Assembly: GCA_017590115.1 (NCBI GenBank)
Contig: JAGGNK010013558.1
Location: forward strand, 13,133,752 to 13,197,751
Direction of reading: 5' to 3'
DNA length: 64,000 bases
DNA from: Montifringilla adamsi
Lineage: Eukaryota > Chordata > Aves > Passeriformes > Passeridae
The notes under the pieces are model-generated. The model did no database searches. It had not been told where the DNA came from and was given only the letters and a program-made list of their open reading frames with translations. Positions 48,801-61,900 of this stretch are shown piece by piece (the first letter of the stretch is position 1; each line of letters starts with the position of its first letter). Both the position numbers and the translations under genes were made by a program.

Positions 48801-51800
48801 GATCCCTCCCCTGTGCTTTGCTCTGTGTGTAATGACCCAAGCAACCAGGGCTTCTAGTTACTCTCTCAGGAACAGCTCCACAGCTTCAGGAATCTCCATG
48901 ACAGCAAAGCTTAAGAGGCACAGCCTGGGTTTACCTCAGTCAAAAAAATGGGGTGGAAACTAGGTTTGAGGCTAAATATTGCCCTTAGCCAGTCCTGTAC
49001 ATCTGGGTACTTGGACCAGGTTTGTATCAGACCTCCCACCATTAGTGGAGTTCTTCTTGCCAAGCTGCATCTCAGCTGAGAGCCCAGCAGCCATGCCATG
49101 GGGACTGGCCTCCTTTCCTGGCAGCCTGTGAAAAGAGTCCCTCTGCACGTGCCCAGGCAGCGACAAAATGACGAGTGGAGGACTGCCTGTGCTGCTGGCC
49201 CTTGGCATTTCTCCTGCACCTTTTCCCAGCCTTTTTCCTGCAGGGCCATTATTGCTTTCAGGGAGGGGAAGGAGGCAGTGACCCTGTGAGTATTACAAAC
49301 CATTAAGCCTCGCCCTGGGGAGTGGAGAGACAGGGTAAGTTGTGTCGCTATCTGAGATTCTCATTATCTCCAATGGAAGCTCTGATTTGTTTCTCAGTTC
49401 TCATTTCTCTTTGTACACAGTTGCCTCTCCTCTTCAAGGCAGCTTTTTGTGGGAGCTCTAGCCTCAAAGGTTCCTTTTTCTTCATGTGTGAATTACAGAT
49501 GTCACAAACACCTCCGACATGGTGCAGGATTCCTCATTCAAATGCAGACTAGCTGAGGGGGAAAACAAGTCTTTAGATCTATAGCATCCCCTGGGGATAT
49601 CAGCATAGGACACATGCATGCCAGTGATAAGCCAAACTAGACACTGGATGTCACCAGCACTCCACTGGAAACACAGAGGAAGGAGCAGGTATCTGGCAGT
49701 AAAAACCTCCACTCTTAAAGCAAGCACTCTGGTTAGCTAAAGGAAGGGTTGGCTGGGCATGAATTAACAAGGATCATCTAACATGCTCTAGAACCAGAAT
49801 AAATCCAGCAAAAGACATCCAGGTGAGGAGGTGAAGGAAAGGATTGAAGGAAATTGCTATCCTAGCTTGGAAAGAAAAACAAGACCAAGGATGATGTAGG
49901 TCTCCCAGATGGCCACCAGCCCACAAACCATAACAACTGCCAAGGAAAAGAAGTGGTGGGATGGAGAAGGCTGCTCCTCCTCTGGCAAATCCTGAATACC
50001 AACATGCCTTAAGGGCTCCCCAGAAGGGCCCTGCATGTCAGTACAAATAGAAATACCTGCCAGCTAAATGGACATCTCCCAGTGAAGAATGACTTCCAAC
50101 ACACATGAGCACCTGGAATTCCATGCTCACAGAATCCTTTCACTTCCTTTCACCTGACCAAATACTCTTCAGGTCCAAAGCCCTTTGAGAGAAGAGCACC
50201 CTTGACAAGATCTCAACCTGGCTGCTGTGCAAATCCCAGTGAGGGAGAAGAGAAGACTTTGGGAAAGACCCAACTCTTTCTCAACCAGACCTTTGCTCTG
50301 AGGGACACAGAGAGGAAAACAAGATGCTTGAGGAGAAGAGGGATTGTTCAACCCACAATAGCACATTCAAACTATGGCTGATGATTTCTGGAAGGGTCCC
50401 CACCTCACAAACACACGTTGCACAGTTGATCTGGTTTCTTCCTGCAGAAATCACTGGAATTACAGTGTGTGCAGCACCTTGAGTAGACATGACCCACACT
50501 GTGCTGCCAGACGTGTGGAGCTCCTGGACAGATAAAAATAGTGAGTCTCCTTGTTAGTCTGCAGGCAGATTCCTCCAAGAGACCTTAATGTTCCAAAATG
50601 CTGTGCAGAAACAGGGATTCACACCTTTCTGTGTACATTGACAACATCTCCCTCTGGATAGAAACAGCACAACTGGGTGGAAAGAAGCAGCTCTATGACA
50701 GCAGCCTGTCATAGACTCAGCCCTGCCAATAACCAGAGTGGAGTCCCTCATGAGTGGGCTGTGTTTTGGCAAAAAAAGGTGGGATTTTGATCCACACCTC
50801 CCTCCCAGCTCTGCAGCAAGGGTTTGGGTGGAGGCTGTGAAATACAATGCAAAACTTGGGATGGTGATGGCTTTATTCCAGCCTGGAAAACAAAGGTTCC
50901 CACCACACTTTTCCTGACATTAAGAGCTCCTACTTGGCTGCATAATTATACTTCTGTGCCCAAGATGCTTTGTTTTTGTTTCTTGTTTTAAGATCTCTTC
51001 TGTTTAATACCTGGCTTTGCTGGAGCACTGAGGGAAACAGGCACTTGAACCGACTGCCACCCTGCTTTCTCTCTCCATAAATGAAAGCATGGGAGTGCTT
51101 CACTGACCTTCTAAATACAGAGGCTTCAAATTAAATTATAACATTGCTGATAATCAGCAGACCAGGGATTAAACTGATTGGGGCCCTGCCAGACCAGATT
51201 TAGCTTTCATTAAGTTCTGCCCACAAATCAGACTTACCCATACCCTCGCTCTTGAAGTTATAATGGGCACAAATGCACAGAGGGAGAGCAAAATCCAAAG
51301 TACTTTACTGTTTAGAATTCTAATCCTTTCAAGGTCTGGAAATACCTGGGGTCCAGCTACCATGTTGTCTATACACATCTGCTGTCAGAAGTAAAAACCT
51401 GAAAGCAAGTAATTTACATGAGGGTTTAAGAGAGAAATGACAAGAGCAGGGATGTAATCACTAGCACAGGGAAAGTCTGAAAGGAGCTTGTCGATCCCTA
51501 TGAAATAGAGAAAGAGGCTTATATATATTTTTTTTTTCCTTGTGTGTGTAAATTTCCTAAACAGCTGACCTAAATGAGTTCTTACCACGATCAGATAGCC
51601 TGGGACAACAGAGTAATCCTTCTAATAGGATTACAGGCTGTGCTAAAGGAGACTTCAGGCTTCTCTGCTCTGCATTGTAACACGTACACACACAGAGAGA
51701 GACATGGACCTGGTACCTATAAACCCAGTTTTCCTCATTCACCCCCTTCATTACCCAGCCCTTCTCATCCCACTGTTGTTCTCTCCACAGTTGCTGTAGT

Positions 51801-52727
51801 CACCAATATTGGATTAAGAAAAGAGGAAGGAATAAGTCAAAGAGCTGAAATCATAACACTGGACAGATGGAAGTGTGGGGAAATTGGCAACCAAAAAGTT
51901 TAATTTCACTACAATTCCAGGAGTATTGCCTGATGCCAGTCAGCCTTTCCAATGCTGTTCAGCTAGGCAGCATGAAAATCCCTGCCATTGAGATTTAGAG
52001 ACAAGAAAAAAGCTGGTGAGAAAGCACAGAGCAATTCAGCAGGAGGCTCCACGGAGCTTTGCAGACCTCCTGGTATGCTGGATCTGTCCAAGCCAAACAC
52101 CTTAATGGATGTAAACACAGAGTTATAAGCAAACAAAGCAGGGAGATCCACGTCCCAGCTGTGGGTGGAAAGCTGTAGGGAAGTGTGAAGGAGTGTCTGT
52201 GCCATGAGAACAAGAAAGGAAAGCAAAGCACACACAAAAAGGAGCTATTTCCTAATGAAGAAGAAACTGACTGTGAGCTCCCAGAGAAGGTTGTAGTCAG
52301 TAGTGTCTGGTACAGCCTTTTAGTCGCATGCAAAGGGATGGAGAATGTGCCTTGTAACTTCAGACTGCCTGAGTGAAACCAATGCTGGTGTGCTGATAAC
52401 AGCTCTCACAAATACATTTTTCAAAGGTTGCTAAGAAGCACTTAGAGATGGTGCTGGAGAGAATTACAAAAACCACCAGATACAGTGGGGAAAATGCCTG
52501 GCTGCAAGGGACTAAGAGGAGCTCAATTCACTTTATCAAAAAGATAGTTATGGGGGATAACAACTTCCAGCAGGAAAGATCTCAAATATTAGAGAGGAAT
52601 CTGCTCACACACGCATAGTGCTCACAAAGGCATAGTGAGAACCAATGGCAGCGGAAAGATGAAAGCAGATGAACCCAAATGGGAAATCAAACATACATTT
52701 GCAATAATGAGGAACAAGAAGGAATGA

Positions 52728-52765
52728 CACACTCTCTCTCTCCCCCTCTCTCTCTCCCCACCCCC
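52728..52765. repeat. (CT)n / C-rich pyrimidine tract
   Basis: Two (CT)n blocks are separated by CCCC and followed by C-rich sequence and a T-run. It is a simple pyrimidine microsatellite that could form triplex-like structure. Confidence 0.85.
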
Positions 52766-53824
52766 ATTTTTTTATAATACCTTTAAATTAAAACTTGGAA
52801 GACACTTGGAATTATCCCTGGGAGGCATCTTTCAGCCAAACATGCTCCTGCAATCAATGCAGGAGAAAGGAAATAAAAAGCAGTGCCCAGCAGTACTTCA
52901 GAGAGCAGCCTCGAGCAGGTGGATCTCTCTTGACCTGTCTCTGCTGCAGTGTGACTCCATCCCCCCTGCCTTTCCCCGGGGGTGCTGGGAACAGCTGATC
53001 CAGGGAAAAACATCCCAGCAAAACACCCTGCTGGAACAAATGTCTCCTCCTGTGTTGGTGCATGGACAGACAGAGCAGGACACACGCCAGGACAAGTCTT
53101 CCAGGAACTTGTGCTCATCAGCCAGGTCACCTGCGCAGGACCCTCGGCCAACCCTCAGGCAACACCACCTCACCCAGAGATGGAGGAGCTGGGCTCCTCC
53201 ACCTGTTACCAACCAGAACTGCTTCTGCAGAGAGGCTGATTTTTATTTGATTTACTTATTTTTAAAGAGAAAATTGGTGAAAAGTACCAAAACAGATGCT
53301 GCATTTCTTTCAGCGTCCTGGACTTCACTTACCAGGCACCAAAACGAGATCTCACAGCAAAGTAAAGGGCTGGCAGATGAAAAGTTAATCCCTAAACCAT
53401 CAGGAAAGGGAAAGAGGTTTGAAAGATTTAGAAGTGACTTGTTGCTTGACCTGGAAAGAAGATGCTGGAGCCCTGGGTCAGCAGCTCTCCCGGGCCTGTG
53501 ATTGAGTAGGTGACATAATACAGATGACTGTGACTGAAAATTAATTGATGTTACATCCCTTATAAATCTGGACTACCTGGCCAAAGCATAATGCTCTCAG
53601 AGTGACTGAGAACTGCTGAAATATTTATAAGATTGAGATATTACTTTGGCTTAGCTGGAGCAGAGGATTAACTTCATCACTCCCTACTTTCTCCTCCCTT
53701 CTCCTAAAAATATGAAAGCTGCTTCAAAAGAATGAAGCAAAACTTTCCAGAATCCACTTGAACAAAATGTTATTTTGAAATTAGAATGAATTTCACTTTT
53801 TGGAAGTATGAAATCCCCGTGAGA

Positions 53825-53839
53825 CATATATATACACAT

Positions 53840-53873
<34 letters not shown>

Positions 53874-53899
53874 TTATATAAATATATATATATATATAT
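53825..53899. repeat. (TA)n microsatellite with CATA interruptions
   Basis: About 75 bp of TA dinucleotides, with CATA/TACA units in the left half and TTTATA interruptions in the middle. It is self-complementary and cruciform-prone, and likely variable in length. Confidence 0.92.
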
Positions 53900-56707
53900 C
53901 CCACACAGAGTGCCTGCACTATATAACTAAAACACAGGCTGGTTCCCCTCATCTCCTTCAGAGAACTGTACACCTGACCTCCCTCAGCAGCAGGACCATC
54001 CTAACAGAATTCCTTTTGAAGGAGAAGACTACAGGAAGGCCTGAAATCCTTTTCAGATGCTGCAATAAGCCATTGAACACACTCATGTGGTTGAGGTTGC
54101 TCTAAATACTATCACATACACAACAGTGAAAAGCTTGTCCCTGAAGCTGACCCATGCTTTGGGAAGTGGAAATGGAGCAAGAGGACATTCATCACTGCCA
54201 AGAGAAGAAAACACTGCTGGAGCCCTTTCCACAGCTCATCTGCTGGGTGAACCAAGGGGCTAAAAGATGAAAAGATCACAGAAATCCCTGCTGGCTTCAG
54301 GCCTTTCTTGTAGAGAGCTTCATGCTGGAGGGATGGCAGGAGAGAGGCCAGGGGAGCTGCAGTGATAAGCAACCCCAGGAGGAGGAAATGAGGAGAGAGG
54401 AAATGAAGAGAGAAGAAAACAGGTGGGGTGGTGAATGAAGAAAATCCTGGTGGGAGCAGGAGCCTTCCCACGTGCTGGTGGTGTGGTGCAGCACCTTAAC
54501 CCCCATCTCCCCAAGCTGGTCCCCACTTCATGTGCCTCTGCAGAGCAGACCTAAAGGCTCCATCTCCCCCCTGGGCATCCGCTGCTGAGCTCACACACTG
54601 AGCATTCCCCAGTCACTCATACAAGCCATGCTTCTCTCTGGTTTCAGCACTAGTTGTGAAAATATCTGTACATGATGGTATTTGTAAGAGGTTTTATTAT
54701 TATATTTATGTTGAAAAAGGAGTTTCAACAGCTGTTTTCCTGTTACTGTGCTCTGCCCAGCACTGGGCATGCAGAGAGCATCCTGCAGCCTGGCCAAAGG
54801 CCACCAGCTCCCTCCTCACTGGCAGCTTTGGACCTTGACAAGACAGCACCTCTCACCTTGGAGCTGCTCGCTTCTCAAGAGCTGTTTTTCACCATGTTTC
54901 TCTATGCAGACACACAGAACTGCAGCCAATATCTTTACCACTCGCCCAATATTTATCATTGGGAAATAAGGGATATTTTTGCTCATGGACCAGGGACTAA
55001 GCAAGAAGAGGAATTGCTCAAGGTCTAAAGCACATCTGGGTCTCCACCCTGGGCTGCTTGAAGTGCCAGTGTCTGTCACCTGCATGGTGGTAACAGCTGT
55101 GTTGTTACTCTCAGAGGTAACTAACACCCCACTTTTAGCTCTGACTTTTCTCACCAGCTCTTGACCTCATGAACCGCATCCCTGAGCTAAATAAAAGTTT
55201 AGCCTGTGCTTGCTAATAGGCCTAAGATTTTAGAATGATCCTACCACCCCCTTATCAATGGCAATGGCTAAACTCAGCACAAGAAAAGGCACAATCTTAT
55301 TTCTTGTTGGCCCATTTGTGTAACTGGAGAAGAAGTCTGTTATGCTCTCATCCACACAATATGAATTTATCCCAAACCTAGATCTGCCCCTCTTCCTCAT
55401 TCCCCAGCTTTTTCCGCCCCCATCATTTCCAATGAGCAGCCAATGTGCAACCAAGAGCCAGGACAGACCTGGTCCTTTTGCAGCCCTAATAAGCCCCAGG
55501 ATCCTTTCTGGTGGCTCCAGTCAGTAAGAGGTCAATCACAGGAAGAGTTATTGTCAAAATATCCCTTTTTCCTTTGTCTGGGGCTCTTCTACAGCTCAGA
55601 GCCACACAAAAGCTGCTGGCTGGGAGGATGACAGTGCCAGGTGAAAAGCTGTCCTGCTCCTCTGTGTGATGGGCTCCACGTCCAGCAGGATCAGCACTTC
55701 AATAGCGACGCAGGGAATTTTTAAAGACATTTGTTTATCATGGCCCTGTGCCACCACTTCATTGCCTGAAAAGCCCAGGAGGGCACCTAAACACAAAATC
55801 TCCCAGGGAGTGACAGTCAGGGCAGTCGCCAGTTGGAATTAAACAGACACCTTCAGTACAGATGGAAAGGACTACAAAAGAAGCATTAAAAGAGCAGTTA
55901 CATCCCTCTCTCACCCGTGGTACCTGTTTCAACTGCTCAGGCTGTCATTAGGCACTGCCACGGGGGACAGTGTCACAAATGAGCAGCACAGAGAGGCACA
56001 GCAGAGAGCAGCTCCTGCTGCTCCCATGCTGCAGCAAGGAAACTCCTCACAGCAGCACAGGGCAATGGGGCACAACTGCAGCTACACCTGCATCAGCCAG
56101 AGACCTCCCTTCTTCCCTGGAGGTGATGGTAAAACGTGGAGAAGGAGGCTGCCCAGTGTAAGATAGGATAGGAACTATTGTAAGCTCGCTTTGGGATTTC
56201 TCTCACAGTTCCGAAAATGCACCCGTTCCCAGTTGGTCATGTTGAAAAAGACATGATGGTTTCAGCTTCTGACTAAAGCTTTTAAAGCCAAAATTTTAAG
56301 TGCACACTACTTCTCCAGAGAACTGTCCACCCACCCTACCCCAGTTTGTCACTATTATTTTCCAAGAGAAATCAAAGACAGGAAAATAATTTTATACCAA
56401 ATTAGAGTTTTCCCCCTCCTCCTCTACTGCTTGGATGGAGAGGAAAACACCAGAAAATTCTGAACTGTCCAAATGAAAAACATATTCCTCATACAAACAC
56501 TCTGGGATGGTTTAAAGCAAGGGAAAAAAATCTTCAAAACCTGCAGACTGTCAAAACTCCTCGCAGAGTCATTTTGACAAGCTCAAACCATAAACCCTGT
56601 AAGGTTCACTGCCCATTAATATTCTCGGATGATTCCTTTCTCTATTTGATTGTCATCAAGTGCAAATATCAGTTCTTCCAGACATTATCATGTCTTGTAA
56701 TGAACAG

Positions 56708-56721
56708 AAAAAAAAAAAAAA
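56708..56721. repeat. Poly-A run
   Basis: Fourteen A follow 'tgaacag'. No retrocopy body was recognised on either side. Confidence 0.7.
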
Positions 56722-58947
56722 GGGAGGTAGATAAATAATCCAAATATCCAAAATCTTGCAAACGAGCACTCAATCTGCCTATAACTAGATTTTCTGAGTT
56801 CATCATCCTTCCTGACAACTCTGCACAGATAAACAAAATGTATTTTCACTGTTTTGCACAAGCAATATTGCACACAGAGCTCATGAGGGCATCTCCCCCT
56901 CCAGCTTTTAGTATTACATACCTAAGCTTGTCCATCCAAAATGGACAGGGAGCCAATGTCCCTGCAGCAGAGTCACAGGGATCCCCCAGAGGGATCTTCT
57001 CATCCAGGCTGTCTGGCTAAGAAAACACCCAGCAAGTCCCACCAGCTCATCTGATCCCATGAGTGCTCCTGGAAGGGCCCTGCTTTGTGCACAGCCCTGT
57101 TGCATTACCTGGAAATATTTATGGAGAAGAGCAGTGCTTTTCCCATATGCCTGAGTCACTGTGAAGATCTGTGCTTTGCACTCCCAGGTATTTTTAGGCA
57201 GTGGATGGCTGCAGGATGGACCAGGAGCAGCACATGTCCCCCCTGAGCCGCTGGCCTGTGCTCCCCCGGGAGGTTTGGCTGACAGCCTCAGACGAAGCAT
57301 AGATCAGCAAGGCTCTGCACTCCTGTGACACTACATCAATAAATGTGCAGCTGAGACAAGGAAGTGCAGGGACATAAATATATATGATTAGATTCCCATT
57401 GGTTTCAAATTTTCCCCACACAGTCTGCCTCTGGGCTGCACCTCCCCAGCTCAGCTGGAGCAACACTGTCAGGGCTTTGATATATTAAAACCAGGAGGTG
57501 TCTGAGTGCACTCTAATCCTCTTCACATGGCTCATTTTTAACCAGGCTTTCTCACAGAAGCCATCCCAAGGACACCTCCTCCAGCTGAGTAGGGGGACTG
57601 GCATGTCCGCAATGCACCAGTGATGGAAAACAGAGGGAATTGTGCAGAAAAATGCCTTTTTCTCTCTCTCCTCTCCCAAACACCACCCATGACTGACTGC
57701 TGCCACTGCAGCTCCAGCCCATTTGTGCAAACACTAGACCCTGATCTGTCTGGGAAGAGACACTGCCTCGATGCTGCAGGAACATATGGAGATTTCACCT
57801 GGAAGAGCAGTGCATAAATAAAACTGATAAAAAGTTTTAGGACTTGTGGAACGTGCATAATGTGCTTTATCAGAGATATCAGCTCCCATGCTTAAACACT
57901 GCCAGTGGCTGCCAGGGGAAAAAAAAATGAAAGGTCTCTTATAAAATTATTATCCTGTCACTTAAGTCAACAGCAGTGATACCACGATAGAAGCCAGCAG
58001 TTATGTCACATTGTTTTATCACTGTAATTACATCAAGAACACAGTAACTGTCTGTGAGAGATAAGATGATGGAAACAGCTCTGCTGAAGCTTCCTGTTCA
58101 CAGTGCTGGGATTTGCAGGCTGGTTTGGGGTTTGGACATTACATTCAATTACTGTCCTTGAGTGCTGAAGAGCCATGTCAGTGAAGAAATACAACCGGAG
58201 AGCTCCCCTGGCTCCTCCTGCTGCAAGTGGGGTTGTAGAAGTTATCAGGGTCAGTCCTGAGGATCACAGAGGACCAAATTAATGGAAATTGGCCTCTGGA
58301 GAATCCCTGGGTTTCACAGGCTGCTCAGGCTCCTAAAAATGTACAGCAGGGTGACAAAAACACTCCCACAAAGTGCTGGAGGAGAGGATGCAGCCACATT
58401 TGCTGAGCAGGAATCTATTGACCTTTCCCCAGGCAGAAGGGATATAAACTAGAAAAAAAACATTCTGTAGGCTAAGAAAGGACTTGGCATGAGAAAGGTA
58501 AGGAGTTCTGTGCAGCTTGTAGAGTTGCAGGAAAAGGCACTGAAAACTCTTCTGCTGACCCCAAAATGACCTGCAGTCCTTGATCTCACACTCATGCAAA
58601 GTGGCATCATCCCTGCTGACCCCACTAAATTCCCAAAAAACTGGCACCTTCCAAATCTTTCTTTCAAACTGGTAAATTCCTTATGCATCACTAGGTTGTC
58701 ACAATTTGATGTTTTTTCCATCCCACTTTCCCCTTTGCTCAAGGATATAGTGCAGTGAGGTTCCTTCAGAAACCCGGAATACTCCTTGCTCCTCTATCAT
58801 GCCAGAAACTCACCTGTTTCTGTCCCTCTTTCCCATGGATTCTGTGTTTATTGTATGTTGTTCTGAGGCAGCATTTCAAACAGCCTGCAGTACAATGGAG
58901 CCTGGGAAGCTGCAGTTGTGGCAGCTTCTGATTGTCAGGTGAAAAAA

Positions 58948-58980
58948 CTATTAGTGAAATTAGTGACTATTAGTGAAAAC
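58948..58980. repeat. 19-bp imperfect tandem duplication
   Basis: The unit 'ctattagtgaaa' recurs at 58948 and 58967, a 19-bp period, with a partial 'attagtga' between. It is a local duplication in AT-rich DNA. Confidence 0.65.
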
Positions 58981-61900
58981 AAATAGTAAAAATGACCTTC
59001 AGAGAGGGAGTAGTTGTGTGGCGTTTTTTACATGGAAAAGACAAGCTAGGTCACAGACATTTGTAAAAAGAGAGAATGTGCCAGACTGGCCCCAAACCTG
59101 TTTTCCTACCATCCCAACGTCCCTCTTACTCAGAAATGCATGGAATCATACAGTTCTAAGACTTCCCCACACTTGGACACACAGGATTCAGGCAAGGAGT
59201 ATGTACAAAACTCCTCCTGCATTCATTGCAAGCGTGCTTTGATTTCCTCTGCTTACAGCAGGGAATGACCCTCACCATGGCATTGCCCCTGTTATTCCAG
59301 AGCCACTGCTTTTCAGGGCTGGCTGGACCACGACAACACCTCAGTCCCCTACAGAACCAGCACTTTCCAGCACTTCATTGCTGTTCTTGCAGGCTGCAGA
59401 GAGAGTTCCTAAGAGTCCTAAGGGAACCTCAGTACTCTAAGATGGATGCAGGGACCATCTTCTTTGCCAGACAATGCAGAGGAAGATGATGCTGGGGAAA
59501 ACAAAACTGTTTACTGTTTACTACTCTTCCCACAAAAGTTTGAAATAAAACATCCTCTTGTCTGCAGCCAAGAGCAGCAGTGCCGTTAAGGATGATCCCT
59601 CATGCCACAGAACTTTATCAGGGTAATTACATCAGGAACAAGTTTACCATTTGAGAAAGAAGAAAGATTACAAGAAGCAATCCACCAAAACAGCTGCAGT
59701 GTCACATCTGAGAGATATGCAGAGAAGAGAAATGCATTACACAGGAGCAGTTGAGAATGAATTCCAGGTGGGAAGGACTGAGTGTTCATGCATTTTGTTT
59801 GGAGCACCGAGGGGAATGATGCTTGCAGCCACATGATCAGTGGTCCTGCAAGCACAGGATTTTCATTTACATATGCAACTTTTGCTAATCATGCAAATGG
59901 GTTTCCAGAGGGCCTTCAGAGAACACAGAATCACCCATGGCTTTTTCAAGATTCCCAAAGAAATTAGCCTAATCAAAGTTCCTGACACAGGCTGGAGCTG
60001 GCACGGATCAAGAGAAGGCTGCTTGCATGTCCCTTGACATCTCACATTAACTGTACAGCCATCAGCCTGAATGCTTGACCTGTCAGCAGCTCGGGGAAAG
60101 GACTTCTGCTGTTTTAAAGCCTTGTGGAAAGACACAGGGGATGCTAAACTGAGATCTTGTGTGGAGCCTGTTGCCAGTATGGCAGGAACAGACACCAACG
60201 AGAAAACATCCTTGCCCACAGAGCAAGGGTCATGTGTCACAAGCAAAAATACCTTAACTTTCTTTCTTTCTTTTTGACTCATCAAAATCTTGAGGAGGAG
60301 CATCACATCACCCTCCTGAGAGAAAATGCAGGTCATTACAGCCATTACCATTAAAGTGCTAAGCTCCCAGCAGCAATATCATTTAAGGCTGTTTCCTCTG
60401 CCCTGGAGTCACTCTGATGTCTTGCCCATCCCAGAAGCCTGCCCTGCTCACCTCGTGTGACCTGCCAGGCATGTGCTGAAAGAGGTATTTTGTAGGAGAG
60501 AGATTTAGGGTGAATGGCTAAGAAGGAAAACACCAAAACAACTGAGCAAGAGCAGGATGAGAGAGCACAAATTGCTGCTCTCAGAGGGAGATGCCTGTTC
60601 ACACAGGTCATGGGTTGGACAGTCATTTGCAGGGCATGTGCCCTCACCTTCCTGGTACAGGCCTGGACAAAATTGTCATCCAACAGCCTCCAACAAATTA
60701 TCAGCCCAGTAATAAAGATTGCCCTCTTTTCTTTATGCCAGCCCTGACCTAACTCTCTAAGCAACTCTAAACAACACACACACACATCAGTCAGCAGACT
60801 CCAGCCTCACCTGCTGACTGCTGTGATCCTGGATCCTTTCCAGACCAGCTCCAGGCCACAGCACAATACAGAGAAAACACCCATTGCTGGGGAAACTGTG
60901 CTATTATTGTGACAGATGGGTTCACTTATACCCCTCCAGCTTGATATTTCCATGGTATCTCTAAACACTGGTCAACTAAGGATTCCCAGTCCTTCCATAC
61001 TCAGTGCCCAGGAACGCTCCCTGCCGTGGGATACATCCTAATCAGAGCTACAAAGACTCATCCCCTCTGATCTTCAAAGCACTTTATCTCAGTGCCTAAG
61101 CAGAGCTCAGGGTGTGCAGATGCAGGCATTCACTCCTGCAAAAGCTGCATCTGGAGGAAGGCACAGAAACATGGAGCTCCTATGCGATAGAAATGTCACT
61201 GAACTGAAAGCTGAGCCAGGGCCCAGTTTGCCCAGGAAAAAAGCCCAACAGCCATTTCATCTTCTCACTGGGAAGCCTTTGTTGATGCTATTGCAAGTAA
61301 CACTTTGATAGTTATGAGAAAGCCCTTCAAAGGTGTTCTAATTGGTGGTAATAACTTTTAGATGCCCAAAGAAGTTGGTAGAAAAACAGAGAGGTTAGGA
61401 ATAGAGTCAGGACAGGTGGAAGTTTTAGGGGCAAATTGCAAAGGACAAATATTTTGCTTTGGTTATTGCATAACCTTCTGTTCAAAAATCATCCACAGAT
61501 CAAGGAAAGTGCATTCTGCATGCGTTTGCAGAGGGTGTAGAAAGTCAGCTCCCCAGCAGGATGGCTGCAGTGTTCATTTATTAAACACATTGTAGACCGA
61601 AGTAGGATGTTACACCAGGTGTAAAGCAAGTTGAGTGTGTAAAACACCAGCCAGCTTTCAAAGTCAATTAAGAAAAGGTATCCATGATAACAACAAAACG
61701 AAGATGAGAGACCAGTTCTCTAATAATCAAGCTTCCATTATGGTACCCTGCCCCAAAACGTATTTCCCCCACCTCTGTTAACAGACCACCACTATAGCTG
61801 TGGCTGGGTTCAGGTTAGAGCTAAAGCTCTTCCAAAATCCTGATCTGCCCTGAGGGACAGCTCAAGGGCTGGGGCTTTATCTCCATGTCTGTATTTCCCA

